Of a DNA stretch of 64,000 nucleotides, positions 18,224 through 28,648 are shown in pieces. The stretch's first letter is position 1, and every line of letters begins with the position of its first letter. The notes below the pieces were generated by a model, which saw nothing but the letters and a program-made list of their open reading frames with translations, searched no databases and had not been told where the DNA came from. Where the stretch lies: contig JAFLBS010000001.1 of assembly GCA_017303755.1 (NCBI GenBank), forward strand, positions 248,001 through 312,000, read 5' to 3'. The translations under genes and the position numbers were made by a program. The stretch comes from Flavobacteriales bacterium (GTDB lineage Bacteria > Bacteroidota > Bacteroidia > Flavobacteriales > Flavobacteriaceae).

Positions 18224-19576
18224 TTATGCTCTATTTTGAAGCAATTCATTTTTAATTTTTGGCACCATTTCACCAATGTCTCCAGCACCAATTGTAACGA
18301 TGATTTTTGCATCATTTTTAACAATTGTTGAAAGCAAATCCTCTTTCAAAACTAGACTCTTATTTGGATTCGTCATTTTACTCATTAACCACGAAGAAGT
18401 TACGCCTTCCATTGGCAGTTCGCGAGCGGGATAAATGTCCAACAAAATCACTTCATCAAAAGCTGAAAGACTTTTGGCGAAATCATCGGCAAAATCTTTA
18501 GTTCTACTGAATAAATGCGGTTGAAAAACAGCCAACACTTTTTCGTTAGGATACAATTCGCGTACTGCCTGATGCACCGCATTAATTTCCGTTGGATGAT
18601 GCGCGTAATCATCAATATATACCAAATCATTGGTTTTAATTTGGTACGAAAATCGGCGTTGAACCCCTTTGAATGATGCTAACGCTTTAACGATGGAGTC
18701 GGTTGGGGTTCCATTAGTTTTTGCCATGGCTAAAGCGGTTAGCGCATTCATTAAATTGTGTCTTCCGGGCAAACCGAAAGCGATATTCTGTATGGTTTCT
18801 GATGGTGTTTGAACATCAAAAACGTAAGCGCTATTTTCTACTCTGATATTGAACGCTTTGTATGTTGCTTCTTCATTAATAGCAACTGTCAATCCTTCTA
18901 ATGGCAATCCTTTTGGAACAAATAACTTAGTTTTGTCTTCTACTTTATTTGCAAATTCTCTGAATGAATCTTCAATAGCAGAACTGTCTCCATAAATATC
19001 CAAATGATCAGCATCCATCGACGTTACGCAAGCAATATCAGGATGAAGATGCAAGAACGAACGATCAAATTCGTCGGCCTCAACTACTGTAATTGTTTTT
19101 CCACTTCCAATTAAATTGGAATGGTAATTTTCGACAATTCCACCTAAAAAAGCCGTCACATCAGCTCCGCTTTCGTATAAAATATGTCCGAGTATACTTG
19201 ACGTTGTTGTTTTTCCGTGTGTTCCCGCCACTGCGAAGCAAAAAGTATCTTTGGTAATGATTCCGAGTACTTCGGCACGTTTTTTTACTGTATAATTTCG
19301 TTCGAGGAAATAATTCCACTCCGAATGTGATATAGGAACTGCTGGAGTTATAATTACTAATGTATTTTCAACGTAATAATCCTTAGGAATCAAATCGATA
19401 CTGTCTTCAAAATGAATGCTCATTCCACCTGCAATCAATTCGTCAGTAAGCATGGTTGGCGTTTTATCGTAGCCTGAAACCTTCTTTCCTATGTTTTGGA
19501 AATAGCGCGCCAGAGCACTCATTCCGATGCCTCCGATTCCGATGAAATAGACGTTATGTATTTGGTTTAGGTTCAT
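18224..19576 (-). CDS. murC: UDP-N-acetylmuramate--L-alanine ligase
   Basis: A cytoplasmic ATP-dependent ligase adding the first amino acid (L-Ala) to UDP-MurNAc in peptidoglycan precursor synthesis. 450 residues with an N-terminal Rossmann motif GIGGIGMSALA (13-23), the ATP loop AGTHGKTTTSS (117-127), ADEFDRSFL, YIDDYAHHPTEI and FQPHLFSRTKDF. The fold and the MurC-specific DDYAHHP motif leave little doubt. It is 12 nt upstream of ftsQ in the cluster. Confidence 0.97.
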   Translation of the reverse strand: MNLNQIHNVYFIGIGGIGMSALARYFQNIGKKVSGYDKTPTMLTDELIAGGMSIHFEDSIDLIPKDYYVENTLVIITPAVPISHSEWNYFLERNYTVKKRAEVLGIITKDTFCFAVAGTHGKTTTSSILGHILYESGADVTAFLGGIVENYHSNLIGSGKTITVVEADEFDRSFLHLHPDIACVTSMDADHLDIYGDSSAIEDSFREFANKVEDKTKLFVPKGLPLEGLTVAINEEATYKAFNIRVENSAYVFDVQTPSETIQNIAFGLPGRHNLMNALTALAMAKTNGTPTDSIVKALASFKGVQRRFSYQIKTNDLVYIDDYAHHPTEINAVHQAVRELYPNEKVLAVFQPHLFSRTKDFADDFAKSLSAFDEVILLDIYPARELPMEGVTSSWLMSKMTNPNKSLVLKEDLLSTIVKNDAKIIVTIGAGDIGEMVPKIKNELLQNRA

Positions 19577-19579
19577 TTT

Positions 19580-19677
19580 TCAATGGCAAAATTCAATATC
19601 AATTTCAAAATTCAATGGCAAATTCAATATCAATTTCAAAGTTTATTTATTGATTTTTGTTATTGTAATTGATATTG
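19580..19677. repeat. Intergenic CAATATCAATTTCAA repeats
   Basis: The murG-murC gap contains two near-identical units, each CAATGGCAAA(A)TTCAATATC followed by AATTTCAAA (19581 and 19613), then the inverse motif ATTGATATTG. Related text occurs at 40391-40480 and 62981-63018. It probably has no coding role. Confidence 0.7.
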
Positions 19678-20769
19678 TTATTTGATTAATTTTATTATTT
19701 GTTCAACTATATCTTTAGTTGCGTTGGGTTTGGCTAAACTTTTAATGTTTTCGCTTAACTCTTTTTGTTTGTTTTCATTGGAAATCAAATCGGAGAAAAC
19801 TGTTTGAAACGTCGAATCCAATTCGCTTTCTTTTAGTAAAATCGCACCTTTTTTATCGACTATTGCTTTGGCATTTTTGGTTTGATGATCTTCAGAAACG
19901 TTGGGTGACGGAATAAAAACAGTTGGTTTTCCCACCAAGCATAATTCCGATACTGATGATGCTCCAGCTCGTGAAATCACAAAATCGGCAGCAGCATAAA
20001 TCAAATCCATTCGATCGATGAAAGCGACTACTTGAACATTTTCTTTGTCGTTGTATTTTTTATAGTCTTCAAAGTATAATTTTCCGCATTGCCAAAAAAT
20101 TTGAATCCCGTTAGCTAAAAGAAAATCCAATTCCTTTTCGATTAATTGGTTGATGCGACGTGCGCCTAAACTTCCTCCTAAAACCAACAGTGTTTTTTTG
20201 GTTGCATCTAATTTGAAATGACTAATTCCTTCGTTTCGTTTAGAATCAACATCGAGTAAATCTTGTCGAACTGGATTTCCAGTGAATACAATCTTCTCTT
20301 TTGGAAAAAATCGCTCTAAATTTTCATACGCTACACAAATCACATTGGCTTTTTTGCTAAGCATTTTATTGGTGATTCCAGGATGCGAATTCTGTTCTTG
20401 AATTACCGTTGGAATGTTCATGCTATTGGCCATTTGCAATAATGGACCACTTGCAAAACCACCCGTTCCGATGACTGCATCGGGTTTGAATCGGCGTAAT
20501 ATCTTTTTAGATTTCCACAAGCTACTGATTAATTTTAATGGAAACATGGCATTTTGCAAGGTCAACTTGCGTTGAATTCCGGCTATCCAAAGACCTTCTA
20601 TTTCGTAACCTGCTTGAGGCACTTTTTGCATTTCCATTTTATCTTGCGCACCCACAAACAGAAATTCTGCATCGGGGAAACGCAATTTTAATTCATTGGC
20701 AATCGCAATGGCAGGATAGATGTGTCCTCCTGTTCCGCCGCCACTTAATATGAATTTGTGTTTTTTCAT
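19678..20769 (-). CDS. murG: UDP-GlcNAc--undecaprenyl-MurNAc-pentapeptide GlcNAc transferase
   Basis: A 363-residue glycosyltransferase at the inner face of the membrane that converts lipid I to lipid II. Seen: the N-terminal [15 protein letters not shown] loop, [44 protein letters not shown], and the C-terminal donor-binding motif [20 protein letters not shown] with the SEDHQTKNA signature. It lies between ftsW and murC, a conserved position. Confidence 0.97.
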   Translation of the reverse strand: MKKHKFILSGGGTGGHIYPAIAIANELKLRFPDAEFLFVGAQDKMEMQKVPQAGYEIEGLWIAGIQRKLTLQNAMFPLKLISSLWKSKKILRRFKPDAVIGTGGFASGPLLQMANSMNIPTVIQEQNSHPGITNKMLSKKANVICVAYENLERFFPKEKIVFTGNPVRQDLLDVDSKRNEGISHFKLDATKKTLLVLGGSLGARRINQLIEKELDFLLANGIQIFWQCGKLYFEDYKKYNDKENVQVVAFIDRMDLIYAAADFVISRAGASSVSELCLVGKPTVFIPSPNVSEDHQTKNAKAIVDKKGAILLKESELDSTFQTVFSDLISNENKQKELSENIKSLAKPNATKDIVEQIIKLIK

Positions 20770-20817
20770 TTTTTTCAGTCCCAGCGCTAAAGCGCAGGGT
20801 TATTCAGTAAACATATA

Positions 20818-22104
20818 TTATTTATTCAAAATTGCATTCATTGGATTGTCTTCGATAGAAAAATTCTCCTCTTCATTTCCTGCTTCTTCCTCTTCTTTTA
20901 ACTGTTTATCGATTAATCGCTGTAAGGCTTCTTCTCTTTTTTGTTTTTCTTGTAATTCTTCGGCAATTTCTTCTTCTTTCTTGGTCACGCTTAAGATGAT
21001 TCCGATGGCGATGCACGTCATCCAAACCGAACTTCCACCCGAACTAATTAAAGGCAATGTTTGACCTGTTACTGGCAATAACTCAACTGCAACTGCCATA
21101 TTGATTAACGCTTGAAATATGATAGGAAAACCGAGTCCGATGACCACTAATTTCCCAAACATCGAATTGGCTTTATGTGCTGCTACGACAAATCGGAAGA
21201 GCAACAGCAAGTACATTCCCATTACGGTTAATGCACCTAATAAACCGTATTCTTCAACAATGATTGCATAAATAAAATCGGATGACGATTGAGGCAAGAA
21301 ATTTTTCTGAACGCTTTTTCCTGGACCTAAACCATACACTCCACCCGATGCAATAGCGATTTTCGCTTTTTCAATTTGGTAATCGTCTTCATTGGGTTTA
21401 TCACTTGTAAAGCTGTCGATACGACTGATCCAAGTATCCACACGATTGGGGAAAGCGTCTGGGAAAGCTTTAGCAACTAAGATGAACATTGTTAACACTA
21501 CAACTCCTGAGCCAATGATTAGTCCAATATATTTCAAAGGATATTTGCCTATGAACGCCAACATGGTTACCATTGCAAAAATGAGTGCTGCGGTAGAAAA
21601 GTTAGCTGGAAGAATGAACATCAAGGTTATGAAAACAGGAATCCATAAATCGATGAACGATTCTTTGAAGTTGGGTTCTTTTTCGCGTTTTTTGGATAAA
21701 TAGCGCGCTACATAAATGTACAAAATGATGGCTGCTAACGTAGATGTTTGAAACGATATTCCTATGAAAGGCACTTGTATCCAACGACTGGCATTGGCGC
21801 CTTCAATTACCGTTCCCTTGACTAAAGTATAAATTAGCAAGAGCCAAACGATGGGCAAAGCGATACGTGAAATTCCGCGGAAATAGTGGTACGGAATTTT
21901 ATGCACTTGATAAATGATAAAAAATCCGATGAAAATGTGTGCCAAGTGTTTGATTAAATACGTTACCGCGTTTCCGGAACCGTGACGCATGTAGGCCAAA
22001 TTACTACTCGCGCTAAAAACAGGCATAAATGAAAACAGCGCCAAAAGAGCAACGAATGCCCAAATGACTTTATCTCCTTTTAAACTGTTTATTATTTTTA
22101 GCAT
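20818..22104 (-). CDS. ftsW: Peptidoglycan polymerase FtsW
   Basis: A SEDS-family integral membrane glycosyltransferase that polymerises lipid II at the septum together with FtsI. About 428 residues with some ten transmembrane segments. Family motifs: HIFIGFFIIYQ near the start, GVYGLGPGKSVQKNFLPQSSSDFIYAIIVEEYG, and the end motif GQTLPLISSGGSSVWMTC. The C-terminal tail (about 60 residues, Glu-rich coiled coil) is cytoplasmic. The ATG at 22104 is preferred; the frame upstream begins with a TTG inside the GTTTCAA repeats. Confidence 0.95.
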   Translation of the reverse strand: MLKIINSLKGDKVIWAFVALLALFSFMPVFSASSNLAYMRHGSGNAVTYLIKHLAHIFIGFFIIYQVHKIPYHYFRGISRIALPIVWLLLIYTLVKGTVIEGANASRWIQVPFIGISFQTSTLAAIILYIYVARYLSKKREKEPNFKESFIDLWIPVFITLMFILPANFSTAALIFAMVTMLAFIGKYPLKYIGLIIGSGVVVLTMFILVAKAFPDAFPNRVDTWISRIDSFTSDKPNEDDYQIEKAKIAIASGGVYGLGPGKSVQKNFLPQSSSDFIYAIIVEEYGLLGALTVMGMYLLLLFRFVVAAHKANSMFGKLVVIGLGFPIIFQALINMAVAVELLPVTGQTLPLISSGGSSVWMTCIAIGIILSVTKKEEEIAEELQEKQKREEALQRLIDKQLKEEEEAGNEEENFSIEDNPMNAILNK

Positions 22105-22112
22105 TTTTTCTA

Positions 22113-22171
22113 GTTTCAAGTTTCAAGTTTCAAGTTTCAAGTTGTGAAACCTGAAACCTTAAACTTGAAAC
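22113..22171. repeat. GTTTCAA heptamer array
   Basis: Four consecutive GTTTCAA heptamers (22113-22140) are followed by inverse copies (GAAACCTGAAACC, AAACTTGAAAC), giving a fold-back between murD and ftsW. The same heptamer occurs at 35500-35524 and 58564-58606. Confidence 0.8.
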
Positions 22172-22176
22172 AATGA

Positions 22177-23511
22177 TTATAAATTGCGTACTTCGTTTTT
22201 AAATTGATTTCCTCTGTCTTCATAGTTTTGAAACAAGTCGAAACTCGCACAAGCTGGCGAAAGCAATACTGTATCACCTTTTTCAGCAATGTGTTTAGCT
22301 GTGTGAACGGCATCGCGCATGTTATCCACTTCTACCATCATATCAACGATGTTGGCAAAGGCTTCGATGATTTTTTTGTTATCGATTCCGAGGCAAATAA
22401 TGGCTTTTACTTTTTCGTGAACCAATGACATTAATTCAGTATAATCGTTTCCTTTATCAACACCACCCACTATCCAAACTGTTGGAGTTGTCATGCTATC
22501 CAAAGCAAAAAAAGTAGCGTTTACATTAGTCGCTTTACTGTCGTTAATGTACTGCACATTTTGAATTTTGAGTACCTTTTCCAAACGGTGTTCAACACCT
22601 TGGAAATTGGACAAACTCTCGCGAATGGTTTGTTTTCTAATGCGCATTAATTGAGCCACCGAAGTTGCCGCCATGGCGTTCTTCATGTTGTGTTTGCCTT
22701 CTAATGCGATGTTGGCTGTTTCCATTAAAAACTCTTCTTGATTGATGTTGATTTCCATAATTTGTTTGTTTAGGTATGCTCCGTTTTCAACTGGTTTTGA
22801 AATTGAAAAAGGTATTAATTGTGCTTTCACTTTATTGTTTTGTAACCAATTGGAAATGGCTTCATCATCAGCGTCGTAGATGAGATAATCCTCTTCCGTT
22901 TGATTCATTGTTATTCTAAATTTTGATGCGATGTAATTTTCGTATTTGTAATCGTATCGATCTAAATGGTCGGGACTAATATTGGTAATAATGGCAATGT
23001 GTGGTTTGTAATTAATGATTCCATCCAACTGAAAACTACTCAATTCCAACACATACGAATCGTAGTTTTCTTCGGCTACTTGCCAGGCAAAACTTTTTCC
23101 TATGTTGCCTCCTAAACCTACATTCAATCCACCTTCTTTGAGCAAATGATACGTCAGCATCGTTGTGGTTGTTTTACCATTACTCCCAGTGATTCCGATG
23201 GTGAGTGCTTTGTTGAATGGGTCAGCAAACTCAATCTCGGAGATGACTGGAATTCCTTTTTCGACCAACTTTTTCACTATTGGTGCTTTATCTGGAATTC
23301 CGGGACTTTTCATCACTACATCAGCATTCAGAATTACTTCTTCTGTGTGCTGCTCGTCTTCCCATTTAATTTCATATTGATTAAGAACGTCTCTGTAATT
23401 GTCTTTTATTTTTCCGAAATCGGACACAAAAACTTCGTATCCTTCTTTCTTTCCCAAAATGGCTGTACCTACTCCGCTTTCGCCACCACCAAGAACCACC
23501 AATCGTTTCAT
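22177..23511 (-). CDS. murD: UDP-N-acetylmuramoylalanine--D-glutamate ligase
   Basis: A cytoplasmic ligase adding D-Glu to UDP-MurNAc-L-Ala. 444 residues: N-terminal VVLGGGESGVGTAIL, the ATP loop GITGSNGKTTTT (106-117), ELSSFQLDGI, ITNISPDHLDRY, EHRLEKVLKIQNVQYINDSKATN (the MurD signature) and LLSPACASFDLFQNYEDRG. Its start codon overlaps the mraY stop by one base (TAATG), implying translational coupling. Confidence 0.97.
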   Translation of the reverse strand: MKRLVVLGGGESGVGTAILGKKEGYEVFVSDFGKIKDNYRDVLNQYEIKWEDEQHTEEVILNADVVMKSPGIPDKAPIVKKLVEKGIPVISEIEFADPFNKALTIGITGSNGKTTTTMLTYHLLKEGGLNVGLGGNIGKSFAWQVAEENYDSYVLELSSFQLDGIINYKPHIAIITNISPDHLDRYDYKYENYIASKFRITMNQTEEDYLIYDADDEAISNWLQNNKVKAQLIPFSISKPVENGAYLNKQIMEININQEEFLMETANIALEGKHNMKNAMAATSVAQLMRIRKQTIRESLSNFQGVEHRLEKVLKIQNVQYINDSKATNVNATFFALDSMTTPTVWIVGGVDKGNDYTELMSLVHEKVKAIICLGIDNKKIIEAFANIVDMMVEVDNMRDAVHTAKHIAEKGDTVLLSPACASFDLFQNYEDRGNQFKNEVRNL

Positions 23512-24737
23512 TATCTTAATTTTAAGGTTACAATTGAAACAATCGCTAATAAGATGGTTACAATCCAGAATCGGGTTACGATTTTACTTTCGTGGTAGCC
23601 TTTTTTCTGGTAATGGTGATGCAATGGCGACATCAGAAATACCCGTCGCCCTTCGCCAAATCGTTTCTTGGTATACTTGAAATACGTTACTTGAATAATT
23701 ACTGAAGCACTTTCGGCAAAGAAAATGGCACACAACACAGGTAACAACATTTCTTTACGAACAGAAATCGCCAAAACCGCTATGATTCCACCAATGGTTA
23801 AACTTCCCGTATCACCCATGAATACTGATGCTGGATACGAGTTATACCACAAGAATCCGATTAATGATCCAACAAATGCCGCGATAAATACTGTCATTTC
23901 TCCCGAATTAGGGATGTACATTATATTGAGGTAACTCGAAAAGATAATATTACCCGAAACGAAGGTGAAAATCCCGAGCGCCAGAACAGAAATGGCAGAA
24001 GTTCCGGCGGCGAGACCATCGATTCCGTCGGTCAAATTAGCTCCGTTGGAAACTGCTGTGATAATAAAAATCACTATTGGAATGAATATCAACCAAGCCC
24101 AATTGTGGTAACCATCGCCTGTCCATGCGATGAGTTCGGCGTAATCAAATTCGTTGTTTTTTACAAATGGAATTGTAGTAGCTGTAGACTTATATTCGAC
24201 AGGAACACTAGAAATTACATTTTCTTTTTGATTGAATGTAATGGGTGTAGATGATTTTTCGCGAACCGTAACACTTGGGTGAAAATACAACACCGAACCT
24301 ACTATTAATCCTAAACCGACTTGCCCTATGACTTTGAAAATTCCTTTTAAACCTTGTTTGTCTTTTTTAAATATTTTGATGTAATCATCTATAAAACCAA
24401 TTGTTCCCATCCAAATTGTAGTGATAATCAGCAAGATGATGTAGATGTTATTCAATTTGGTTAACAATAAAACCGGAATCAATGTGGAAATAATGATGAT
24501 CAATCCACCCATTGTTGGTGTTCCTGCTTTTTGAGTTTGACCTTCCAAACCTAATTCTCTTACTGTTTCACCTACTTGTTGATTGCGCAGAAAATTGATG
24601 ATTTTTTTCCCGTAGATGGTGGATATCATCAACGATAAAATGATGGCCAAAGCCGAACGGAACGTAATGTATTGAAACACTCCAGTTCCAGGAACGTCTA
24701 AGGTTTTATCTAGGTATTCAAATAAGTAGTATAACAT
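23511..24737 (-). CDS. mraY: Phospho-N-acetylmuramoyl-pentapeptide transferase
   Basis: An integral membrane enzyme making lipid I from UDP-MurNAc-pentapeptide and undecaprenyl phosphate. 408 residues against about 360 in E. coli. Motifs: [23 protein letters not shown] (catalytic Asp pair), [25 protein letters not shown] and [14 protein letters not shown]. The extra length is an insertion of about 60 residues (near 150-215, [14 protein letters not shown]... to WTGDGYHNW) between transmembrane helices, probably extracytoplasmic; I recall similar insertions in other Bacteroidetes MraY. Confidence 0.97.
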   Translation of the reverse strand: MLYYLFEYLDKTLDVPGTGVFQYITFRSALAIILSLMISTIYGKKIINFLRNQQVGETVRELGLEGQTQKAGTPTMGGLIIIISTLIPVLLLTKLNNIYIILLIITTIWMGTIGFIDDYIKIFKKDKQGLKGIFKVIGQVGLGLIVGSVLYFHPSVTVREKSSTPITFNQKENVISSVPVEYKSTATTIPFVKNNEFDYAELIAWTGDGYHNWAWLIFIPIVIFIITAVSNGANLTDGIDGLAAGTSAISVLALGIFTFVSGNIIFSSYLNIMYIPNSGEMTVFIAAFVGSLIGFLWYNSYPASVFMGDTGSLTIGGIIAVLAISVRKEMLLPVLCAIFFAESASVIIQVTYFKYTKKRFGEGRRVFLMSPLHHHYQKKGYHESKIVTRFWIVTILLAIVSIVTLKLR

Positions 24738-24806
24738 AATTATCAGTTTGGTTTGTTATAGTATGAGATTCTTCCTTTGTGAGAATATCACTGTTGAGAA
24801 TCTGTT

Positions 24807-26270
24807 TTATTTGTTTAGTTGTTCTAAATATTCTTTTACAATTTTCATATCGTCAAAATCGTGGCGCACGCCTTGAATTTCTTGATACGTTTCGTGTCCT
24901 TTTCCAGCAATCAAAATGATATCATTGGGATTGGCTAACTGACATGCGGTTTTTATGGCTTGTCTTCTATCAACTATAGAAAGTGACTTTTTAAAATTTT
25001 GAGGCTCCACACCCGCTTCCATTTGGGCGATAATCGTTTCTGGATTTTCCGATCTTGGGTTATCCGAAGTCAGAATCACTTTATCGCTCATGGCAGTTGC
25101 AATGTTCGCCATGATTGGACGTTTGGTTGTATCGCGATCACCACCACAACCTACAACTGTAATCAATTGCTCGTTTTTGGTTCGGATGTCATCAATGGTT
25201 TTTAATACATTTTCTAGTGCGTCTGGCGTATGCGCATAATCAACAATTGCAGTGATTTTAGCAGTTGAAATAATGAATTGGAATCGCCCAGAAACACTTT
25301 CTAATTCGGATAACAATCGCAATACTTCAATTGGTTCTATACCTAACTCAACTGCTGTTCCGTAAATCGCCAATAAATTATAGGCGTTAAAAGTTCCTAT
25401 TAATCGCACCCAAACTTCATTTCCATTGATTTTGAGTAATAATCCACCCAATTGATTTTCAAGGATGACTGCTTTGTACTCAGCATACGATTTTAAAGCA
25501 TACGTCAACTTTTTAGCTAATGTATTTTGCAACATTACCAAACCGTTTTTATCGTCGATGTTGGTTAGTGCAAATGCTGATTTTGGCAGATGATCAAAAA
25601 ATGATTTTTTTACATCTCGGTATTCGGCAAACGTTTCGTGGTAATCCAAATGATCGTGTGACAAATTGGTGAAAACGCCACCTGCAAACTCTAAACCTTC
25701 GGTGCGTTTTTGATGAACACCGTGCGAACTAACTTCCATAAAGCAATATTCGCAACCGATTTCTACCATTTCATTCAAATAATAATTAATGGTAAGCGAA
25801 TCGGGAGTTGTATGAGTCGCTTTGTGCTCGACATCATCAACCATGATTTTTACGGTTGATAGTAAACCTACCTTGTAACCTGCTTTTTTGAATAATTGGT
25901 ACAACAACGAAGCAATCGTCGTTTTACCATTGGTTCCCGTAATTCCAACTAATTTTAACTTAGTTGATGGATTATCGTAATAATTGGTCGACATAAAAGC
26001 CAAAGCCGCGTTGGTGTCTTTTACCTGAATATAGGTAATTCCAGTAACTACAACGGATGGAATTTCATCACAAACAATTGCAACAGCACCAAGATTAATT
26101 GCTTTTTCGATGAAATCATGACCATTTGAAACGGTTCCGCGAATGGCAACAAAAACGTCATTTTCCACAATTTTTCTCGAATCAAATTCGATTTTATTGA
26201 TGGACATTTCTGTTGAACCTTTTACGACTTCAATAGCTACTTTGTATAATATGTCTTTAAGAATAATCAC
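24807..26270 (-). CDS. murE: UDP-MurNAc-L-Ala-D-Glu--meso-diaminopimelate ligase
   Basis: A cytoplasmic ligase adding the third residue of the peptidoglycan stem. 487 residues: VFVAIRGTVSNGHDFI, the ATP loop VGITGTNGKTTIASL (108-122), MEVSSHGVHQKR, FTNLSHDHLDYHE, AIVDYAHTPDALENVL, VGCGGDRDTTKRP and TSDNPRSENP. The DNPR motif is the known signature for meso-diaminopimelate, so the organism's peptidoglycan should contain it. The start overlaps the ftsI stop by 4 nt. Confidence 0.97.
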   Translation of the reverse strand: MIILKDILYKVAIEVVKGSTEMSINKIEFDSRKIVENDVFVAIRGTVSNGHDFIEKAINLGAVAIVCDEIPSVVVTGITYIQVKDTNAALAFMSTNYYDNPSTKLKLVGITGTNGKTTIASLLYQLFKKAGYKVGLLSTVKIMVDDVEHKATHTTPDSLTINYYLNEMVEIGCEYCFMEVSSHGVHQKRTEGLEFAGGVFTNLSHDHLDYHETFAEYRDVKKSFFDHLPKSAFALTNIDDKNGLVMLQNTLAKKLTYALKSYAEYKAVILENQLGGLLLKINGNEVWVRLIGTFNAYNLLAIYGTAVELGIEPIEVLRLLSELESVSGRFQFIISTAKITAIVDYAHTPDALENVLKTIDDIRTKNEQLITVVGCGGDRDTTKRPIMANIATAMSDKVILTSDNPRSENPETIIAQMEAGVEPQNFKKSLSIVDRRQAIKTACQLANPNDIILIAGKGHETYQEIQGVRHDFDDMKIVKEYLEQLNK

Positions 26271-28261
26271 GATAATTCTAATATGATGGTTCCGTTTTTT
26301 TGAATGGCTTCACCGGGTTTCAGTGATTGCGATTTTACTTTTCCGACTCCAATTACTTTTACTTTCAACTTCAAACTTTCCAATAGTGCTACAGCATCCA
26401 TTCCGGACATTCCTTTTAAATTAGGAATGTATTTAGGATTACTGTTGGCTATGTCATTGTATCTATTATAATTAGATTCTTGTGTATTGACTTTTCTATT
26501 TAAATTTTTAACCTCATTAGTAGTTGGCGCGTCGGTAAAAATCTTTTGAGCGATTCTTTTGAAAACCGGCCCAGCCACATCAGCACCATAATATCCCGCA
26601 GAAACATTAGGCTTGTGAACTACAACTATGCATGAATATTTGGGTTCTTCGGCTGGAAAAAAACCAACAAATGAAGAAGAGTAGTACATTTCATCTTTTT
26701 TGTTGTAATTTACCTGAGCTGTTCCTGTTTTTCCTGCCATCGAAAAATCTTTGGAATACAATTTTGAACCTGTTCCACGTTTCACTACATTTTGCAAAAC
26801 CGCTTTGATTTTATTGATGGTTGTTTGATCGCAAATACTTTTATTGATGACTTTCTTGTCGTACTTTTTGATGGTTTTGTTCCACTCTTTGATCTCAGAC
26901 ACAAATTGTGGTTTTACCATTTCACCATTATTGGCGATTGCGTTGTACAATGTCAATGTTTGTAAAGGCGTAATGGCAACACTATAACCAAAAGCCATCC
27001 AAGGCAAGGTATTTTTGTCCCAACCTTTCTCACCAGGTTGATGAACCACTGGAATTCCTTCACCTTTAAAAGGCAATCCGAGAGGTTTGTTCAAACCCAT
27101 TCGGTTGATTCGGTTGACGAATTCCTCTGGATTATTTTTGTAATTTTCATAGACTGCTTGAACTAAAACCGTGTTGGATGAAACTTCAAAACCCTTGGCC
27201 AACGAAATTTTCCCGTAACCTCCTTTGTGTGAATCGCGCACTTTTCTGCCGTTGTATGTAATTTCACCACCGCGACTATCATACACCTTATTAGTATCTA
27301 CTTTTTTATCGTCCAATAAGGCAATCATATCAACTAATTTGAATGTTGATCCTGGCTCATGTGATTCCGCTACAGCGTAATTTATAGTTTCATAGTACGA
27401 ACCATCTTTGGCTCTTCCTAAATTGGAAATGGCTTTTACATAACCTGTTTTGGTTTCCATCACCACTACACAACCGTGATCGGCTTGGTAAAACTCCAAT
27501 TGCTTCAACAAGGCATGATGTGCAATATCTTGTATGTAAACATCGATGGTAGAAATTACATCATAACCATCTTGAGGTTCAACTTCATTGACATCACGAA
27601 TCGGCTTCCACTGACCTTTAGCAATTTTTTGTTTGAGAATTTTCCCGTCTTTTCCGTTTAAATACTTACCGAAAGCACCTTCAATTCCGACTCTTTTCAG
27701 CACACCGTCTTCGTCAATTCGCTCATAACCAATAGTTCGTTCAGCGATTTTACCAATTGGATGTTCGCGGACCGTTTCTTGTTCCACAATGATTCCACCT
27801 TTGTAAGCACCTTTGTTAAAAAGTGGTAGGTTTTTTACATCAACATATTGAGTGTACGTCAATCCTTTGGCTATTAGCAGATATCTATTTTGATTGTTTC
27901 TTGCTTTTCGCAATTCCTCGGCGATAACTGACTTTGGTTTACCTATTAATTTTGAAAGACCTAATGCTAATGAATCAACATTTGCTTTGAAATCTTCGTC
28001 TTTAGGAGCAACAGCATCAAAACGAATAGTATAATTTGGAATTGATGTAGCCAGTAAACTACCATCAGCCGAATAAATATTTCCTTTATTAGCGGGAATC
28101 ACGAAATTTTTTACGGTTCGCTCTTTAGCTAATTTTCGGTAATAATCGCCTTCTACCCACTGAATATTGGTTAGTTTCACAGTAATAGCAATCGCCATCA
28201 AAAACAAGACGAACGCCACGAGATAAATACGATACGATATTTGTTTATCTTCTACTGCCAT
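26267..28261 (-). CDS. ftsI: Septal penicillin-binding protein (transpeptidase) with PASTA domain
   Basis: A division-specific class B PBP crosslinking peptidoglycan in the periplasm. 664 residues: one N-terminal transmembrane helix (about 12-28), a PBP dimerisation domain (NKGNIYSADGSLLATSIPNY), and a transpeptidase domain with the active-site tetrad in EPGSTFKLV (SxxK), SSN in FEVSSNTV, and KTG in MAGKTGTAQ. The last 60 residues form one PASTA domain (IPNLKGMSGMDAVALLESLKLKVKVIG), present in Bacteroidetes but absent in E. coli FtsI. It overlaps ftsL by 10 nt and murE by 4 nt. Confidence 0.96.
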   Translation of the reverse strand: MAVEDKQISYRIYLVAFVLFLMAIAITVKLTNIQWVEGDYYRKLAKERTVKNFVIPANKGNIYSADGSLLATSIPNYTIRFDAVAPKDEDFKANVDSLALGLSKLIGKPKSVIAEELRKARNNQNRYLLIAKGLTYTQYVDVKNLPLFNKGAYKGGIIVEQETVREHPIGKIAERTIGYERIDEDGVLKRVGIEGAFGKYLNGKDGKILKQKIAKGQWKPIRDVNEVEPQDGYDVISTIDVYIQDIAHHALLKQLEFYQADHGCVVVMETKTGYVKAISNLGRAKDGSYYETINYAVAESHEPGSTFKLVDMIALLDDKKVDTNKVYDSRGGEITYNGRKVRDSHKGGYGKISLAKGFEVSSNTVLVQAVYENYKNNPEEFVNRINRMGLNKPLGLPFKGEGIPVVHQPGEKGWDKNTLPWMAFGYSVAITPLQTLTLYNAIANNGEMVKPQFVSEIKEWNKTIKKYDKKVINKSICDQTTINKIKAVLQNVVKRGTGSKLYSKDFSMAGKTGTAQVNYNKKDEMYYSSSFVGFFPAEEPKYSCIVVVHKPNVSAGYYGADVAGPVFKRIAQKIFTDAPTTNEVKNLNRKVNTQESNYNRYNDIANSNPKYIPNLKGMSGMDAVALLESLKLKVKVIGVGKVKSQSLKPGEAIQKNGTIILELS

Positions 28262-28599
28262 AGCTTTTTAAAGAAACTTTCTTCTTTAGGTTTTTTTACT
28301 TTTATTTTTACTGGTGGAACTTGCGAAGGCATAATTCCTCTGACTTCCATTTTTTTCGAAATGGTGGATTCCATTTTGAGTTGCATTAATTCAGAACGAC
28401 GATCTACGAACTCTGAGCGTAATTCTTTTACTTCATTAGTCAAATCGGCGATTTTGAATACTTTTTGCTCAAATCGATGAGTATTGGCAATCATGATAAT
28501 GGCAAGAAGAATCAGAAACAAAATAAAGCGCCAATTTTTGGTGGCGTCTTCATTGACAAGGAATCGTGCTTTTACTATGTTATAAATTCCGCCCTTCAT
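28252..28599 (-). CDS. ftsL: FtsL-like cell division protein
   Basis: A 115-residue bitopic protein in the ftsL position between rsmH and ftsI. A cytoplasmic stretch of about 22 residues precedes a transmembrane helix (about 24-42, RFILFLILLAIIMIANTH). A short periplasmic coiled coil follows (IADLTNEVKELRSEFVDRRSELMQLKMESTISKKM), then a basic tail. FtsL proteins diverge widely; the call rests on topology and position. It overlaps ftsI by 10 nt. Confidence 0.85.
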   Translation of the reverse strand: MKGGIYNIVKARFLVNEDATKNWRFILFLILLAIIMIANTHRFEQKVFKIADLTNEVKELRSEFVDRRSELMQLKMESTISKKMEVRGIMPSQVPPVKIKVKKPKEESFFKKLWQ

Positions 28600-28648
28600 T
28601 TTTTGAGTGTTCAGTGCTCAGTGATAGTATTATTAAAATTCTAAATTT

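Noticed and set aside
23146-23598. 150-codon frame opposite murD
   Set aside because: Antisense shadow with aromatic-rich composition and no family match.
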